In this document: in pieces, positions 61,601 through 64,000 of the stretch
Numbering within the stretch: position 1 is the stretch's first letter
How the letters are laid out: each line of letters begins with the position of its first letter
Origin: an uncultured Clostridia bacterium
GTDB lineage: Bacteria; Bacillota; Clostridia; Christensenellales; UBA1242
DNA: 64,000 nucleotides
Direction of reading: 5' to 3'
NCBI GenBank assembly: GCA_944377485.1
Contig: CALWFB010000006.1
Location: 1 to 64,000 of the forward strand
Made by a program: the position numbers and the translations under genes
Notes under the pieces: model-generated
Seen by the model: the letters and a program-made list of their open reading frames with translations, nothing else
Told to the model about the DNA's origin: nothing
Databases searched by the model: none

Positions 61601-64000
61601 TGTTCACAACATTGCCGGTAATAATTTGTGGTAAATTTTCATACATGTACTGAATTGTCATAGAAGGGAATTGTACCATCAAATCATAATCGTTATTTTT
61701 AGGATTCGTTAATTCAAAATTAATAGTAATCGAATAAGTATGAATTTGATATACAATTGACATGTTCAAATCTACATAATCTGATGAACTGATTCCGTAT
61801 GTGCTAACTAAATCAATTAATTCTTGCAAACTGAACTCATAACTAAACAAATTAGAATCATAACTATTTGTTTGGTTCATGTCAGCATATTCATGCTGTC
61901 CATTATTGATAAAGTATACGTTTGAAGCAAAATATCCAGTTGGCATATTGAAGCTAACAGACCTATCTTCCACCGTTATCACTTTGTAATTCTCTTCATC
62001 AAACATGACATATTCGCCATCGTATCCAGCTCCGCCACCCGTTTGCATAATTGACAAATGATATTCGATTTCTTCAAAGTTAATTACCAAATATTGTATA
62101 TTTGAACTGGTGACAGTATAGGTATATGATAATTCATCAGTCACAGTATTCGTTTCTTTACCTTCTGAAATAAATGTGTATCCTACTAAATTGTATCCAA
62201 AAGCAATTATTGAACTAGCTTCTTCACCATTAGGATTTAAAACAACTTGTATTTCCTGCCCAGCTTCTACTATTACACTATCATCTGTTTTTTCTAATTC
62301 TAATCCGTTCTGATATATCACTACATTGTCAAGGTCATATGCATCTAATCTATCAGTAGATATCTGCAATCTAGCACTTGGCATTGTATAAACAACTTTT
62401 ATACTGATATCACGTAAAATTGTTTCCACATGAGTATAAGTATCTGTACCGCTAGCATAGGTATAACTTAAATTCGTCTTATCATTTTCAGTAAATCGTA
62501 CAAACATATATGTATACTCTTGCTGAATTTCCTCGTTGTTTACAGTTTTACCTTTTGAATTTAAAGTCACTTTGTCATACAACTTTAATCCGCTGATAAT
62601 AATTTCATATTTATCTTCATTATCATTGACTACTACACTTTGGCTATCTGTATCATATGTTAAATCTGCCATAATAGTATCAAGTTCAGAATATGTATCT
62701 TTCGTGGCTTCAATATAATATGTCAAAGTATAGGTCGTATAATTTTCATATACGTATATTTCAATTTCATTCTCACCATTAGCAAATTGAGAAATAATAT
62801 CAGAAGTTAGTTCGAAGTTAATACCATTGCTGACATTTACATAATCTCCGACTCCACCAATTTTATATCCAAAAAGGTAAAAACCATTCACAATATCTGA
62901 ATATAAATTAATATCATCACCTATGTTTGCAGATATATCAAACGTAATATTTTTTTCTACGTTTGCACGTAAATCATCCGCATAGAAAGTATCAGTATTA
63001 ATACTATTTCCTTTTGCAATTGATAAAGTTGTTCTTGATATAGGATAATAATCAGTTTCGCCATCATTCAATGTTATTTGGTCAAAATTTACAAACTTAA
63101 TTGAATAGTCAATATATTCAAACAACATTAAAATCGTATACTCTTCTGGTTTATCAACACTAATTTGAACATCAATTGAAGTATTTTGACTTATTTGAAA
63201 TTCGCTAAATGCAAAACCATAGAATTCGTAGCCTACATTATTTGAAGCATTAGTTTTGTTTATTGTAATACTATCTCCTCTAACAAGAGAAACTACTGGT
63301 TCAAGATTGAAATTTCCATTCGGTTGACTGATTGTCCCAGTGGCAGAATCATATAATCTAAATTCAAAATTTACACTATAATTAATTGAATTATAATTAA
63401 TTCTAATTGTAATATTTTCATCTACATCTGGGTATTGCATGGACATAACTTCTAATTCATCAATAGATTCAAATTGATAATAATTATAAGTCCTAGCATC
63501 AATAACTCTGCTAATCATTGGAGCACAAACTACTCTAAAAGCATTATTGTTATTATCACTTGCTTTCTTTATGAAATACACTCCATCTGATATTTGAGAA
63601 TAATAGAAAGTGACTGTTGTGACGTTTAAAACACTATTAATATCTTCACCCTCAGCAGCTTCATCGTCTAAATATGCAGCAATGTTTGCTGTATATAAAT
63701 TGTGATAGTTCACATTTACTACCGACTCTTGATTAGAAGAATTAAGAATAGTATAATTGAAACTAATTGAAGAAGTACGCAAATATTCATCTTGTTGAAT
63801 TACAAACGAATTTGACTCTGCATCTTGAACTAAATCGACAATATTTCCATCAGCACTCACACTCATTGCTCTAACATCAATATTGACACTAGATTCAATC
63901 TGCGTATCAATGTCAATATCAAAAGAGGCTTCCACTGAATCATTTAATCTAAATGCACCCAAAGTATAATCGACTTTTTGCTCTAAATTTTCATCTGTCA
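58695..64000 (-). CDS. Giant surface protein with MBG/YDG-type repeats and C-terminal TM (5' end cut)
   Basis: The frame stays open to the window's right edge (upstream residues include DENLEQKVDYTLGAF), so more than 1768 residues are seen and the N-terminus lies outside. Repeated beta-rich units recur every 80-100 residues with endings like YEFYGFAFSEFQ, YNLVGYTFISEG and FGYKIGGVGD, as in InlB-type repeats. Near the C-terminus are MBG/YDG domains (TYDGSSSYDATRLL; KVYDGTTDVTIR). The end is a TM (LWQIILIVIGAILLIAIIII) with KKKKEE inside. It is a probable adhesin or stalk protein anchored in the membrane, without LPXTG. Tyr/Asn/Ser/Thr-rich, cysteine-poor. Confidence 0.85.
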   Translation of the reverse strand, partial: TDENLEQKVDYTLGAFRLNDSVEASFDIDIDTQIESSVNIDVRAMSVSADGNIVDLVQDAESNSFVIQQDEYLRTSSISFNYTILNSSNQESVVNVNYHNLYTANIAAYLDDEAAEGEDINSVLNVTTVTFYYSQISDGVYFIKKASDNNNNAFRVVCAPMISRVIDARTYNYYQFESIDELEVMSMQYPDVDENITIRINYNSINYSVNFEFRLYDSATGTISQPNGNFNLEPVVSLVRGDSITINKTNASNNVGYEFYGFAFSEFQISQNTSIDVQISVDKPEEYTILMLFEYIDYSIKFVNFDQITLNDGETDYYPISRTTLSIAKGNSINTDTFYADDLRANVEKNITFDISANIGDDINLYSDIVNGFYLFGYKIGGVGDYVNVSNGINFELTSDIISQFANGENEIEIYVYENYTTYTLTYYIEATKDTYSELDTIMADLTYDTDSQSVVVNDNEDKYEIIISGLKLYDKVTLNSKGKTVNNEEIQQEYTYMFVRFTENDKTNLSYTYASGTDTYTHVETILRDISIKVVYTMPSARLQISTDRLDAYDLDNVVIYQNGLELEKTDDSVIVEAGQEIQVVLNPNGEEASSIIAFGYNLVGYTFISEGKETNTVTDELSYTYTVTSSNIQYLVINFEEIEYHLSIMQTGGGAGYDGEYVMFDEENYKVITVEDRSVSFNMPTGYFASNVYFINNGQHEYADMNQTNSYDSNLFSYEFSLQELIDLVSTYGISSSDYVDLNMSIVYQIHTYSITINFELTNPKNNDYDLMVQFPSMTIQYMYENLPQIITGNVVNNQILFDAIPYNSNVQISVTGNIPNGLSAFGWTTMLDEAPSYTHSSMSLNIPNMRQNEEFKYKLSYDSYTVNIVIDNANRGNPTVLVNNIVSDQITMYDNLKIQMNANKNNGFRFDNLYYNTYTYQEYHYSEDSWALNYLKLYTYSPVYGYVLNTSSEYNPNTTYYSYDLTQIYYNESTTYEDTLFDISNYYLEGGVITFYIQYAYLEISLVNNSSNYSDVTLIRGDISIDPSEYSTYEIIVTTNGEEHVLQEGETVNYLDSIDIYITLNTISINANESYDLSKGVYLAEIYMLAQNYTFESLQTAGQYKFSFNISDIIANVPDDGELPIYYRYLVGEKQITLTTNIDDESFYKVNDSTRFEMSYDNNMFGFDAQIYSSGGQSYLINNLQFMGKTRINYNFHTIDNVNYRDFFYINDFKIYNEAGELLIDSQTATRTDLNTYGISIIRDSDGHIQSIDIRFIENLVVKLQVQPQIIYNGAEYIDGVYIFTSTFICDNRGNGVAQKLSVGATSNNDIQSSEFILNFMMNENNEYNITYYDRNGAVVNPTNVGEYDVSIQFNDTGEYSWLSSIELGYKVRLVIVPRAITVSYNMTDTFTKTYDGSSSYDATRLLQYLVFTDGAMTIAYEGSQFILTQNYSANITYTINGIETPINIANESIFYNITLSGINLAYGTYNNNFTLNNDTVTFLNSIRIMKRELNILGIQVNDKVYDGTTDVTIRQDANISLQGVLSNDDVSLIVDNLDIKFVDSTIGLQKQVNINSESALIGADAQNYKLNNTSITASIYPYSVSTHIDGVGDVTITNRRGLTDPSLASLIPINASLRVDIINADTNEYVNIYDSIVRYLSNSNIFSIGYVLRFEVNGISRNISNSLYLTIPNEERLTGAIWLTGEQSGELDYEVQGDNITIDLNQMSANVNTIIITEQRVLLELWQIILIVIGAILLIAIIIIIFIIVRKKKKEEYSVNDKI

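Overview
The window looks like a chromosomal segment of a strictly anaerobic, low-G+C Gram-positive bacterium (Firmicutes/Clostridia-like, probably an uncultured gut lineage). The reasons are: very AT-rich intergenic DNA; strong AGGAGG-type ribosome binding sites; a Gram-positive LexA box (GAAC-N4-GTTC); lipoproteins with Gram-positive style lipoboxes; two DegV proteins; class III anaerobic ribonucleotide reductase (NrdD/NrdG) as the only RNR here; and full-length genes under the standard genetic code. The lineage is an inference; no rRNA is present.

Region 1 (1-12.8 kb) is an integrated accessory element. It carries a truncated HTH regulator at the left edge, a LexA/S24 repressor with a LexA box inside its own promoter, a small zinc-ribbon protein, and a seven-gene minus-strand defence operon: MORC/MutL-like GHKL ATPase, Z1-domain helicase-like ATPase, PD-(D/E)XK nuclease, AIPR protein, an unrecognised 163-aa protein and two tandem paralogous C5-cytosine methyltransferases. 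A divergent SLOG-protein/XRE-repressor pair follows. At 12821-12866 lies the 3' half of a tRNA-Thr(GGT) gene, broken at the anticodon loop, which is the expected scar of a tyrosine recombinase. It marks the right end of the element; the intact tRNA and integrase should lie left of the window.

Region 2 (12.9-26 kb) is a second accessory zone. It has a toxin/immunity-like cluster with an HNH protein and a DUF4417-like protein, a decayed gene, a yybP-ykoY (Mn2+) riboswitch with an overlapping terminator placed in front of a small lipoprotein instead of the usual metal exporter, a transglutaminase-like protein, a 982-aa CvpA-like membrane protein, a TraX remnant, a lone 36-nt type II CRISPR-repeat-like sequence, and a frameshifted COG1112-type helicase-nuclease.

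Region 3 (26-43 kb) is mostly chromosomal: FkbM methyltransferase, RadC, a trypsin-like lipoprotein protease, argS, a HAD phosphatase, an IMPACT/YigZ protein, two DegV proteins flanking an apparently leaderless TetR gene and an RlmD-type rRNA methyltransferase, an inositol monophosphatase, and a Crp/Fnr regulator divergent from nrdD-nrdG.

Region 4 (42.7-55.7 kb) is core information processing on the minus strand: gyrB-gyrA with a second radC overlapping the gyrA end, metG, a SAM methyltransferase, dtd, yqeY, dnaB and typA, followed by a plus-strand HU gene. Region 5 (56-64 kb) holds envelope-type proteins: a membrane-anchored protein with an N/Q/T/P-rich tail, a CYTH-like protein, two tandem YcxB-like membrane proteins, and a giant C-terminally anchored surface protein with MBG/YDG-type repeats that runs off the right edge.
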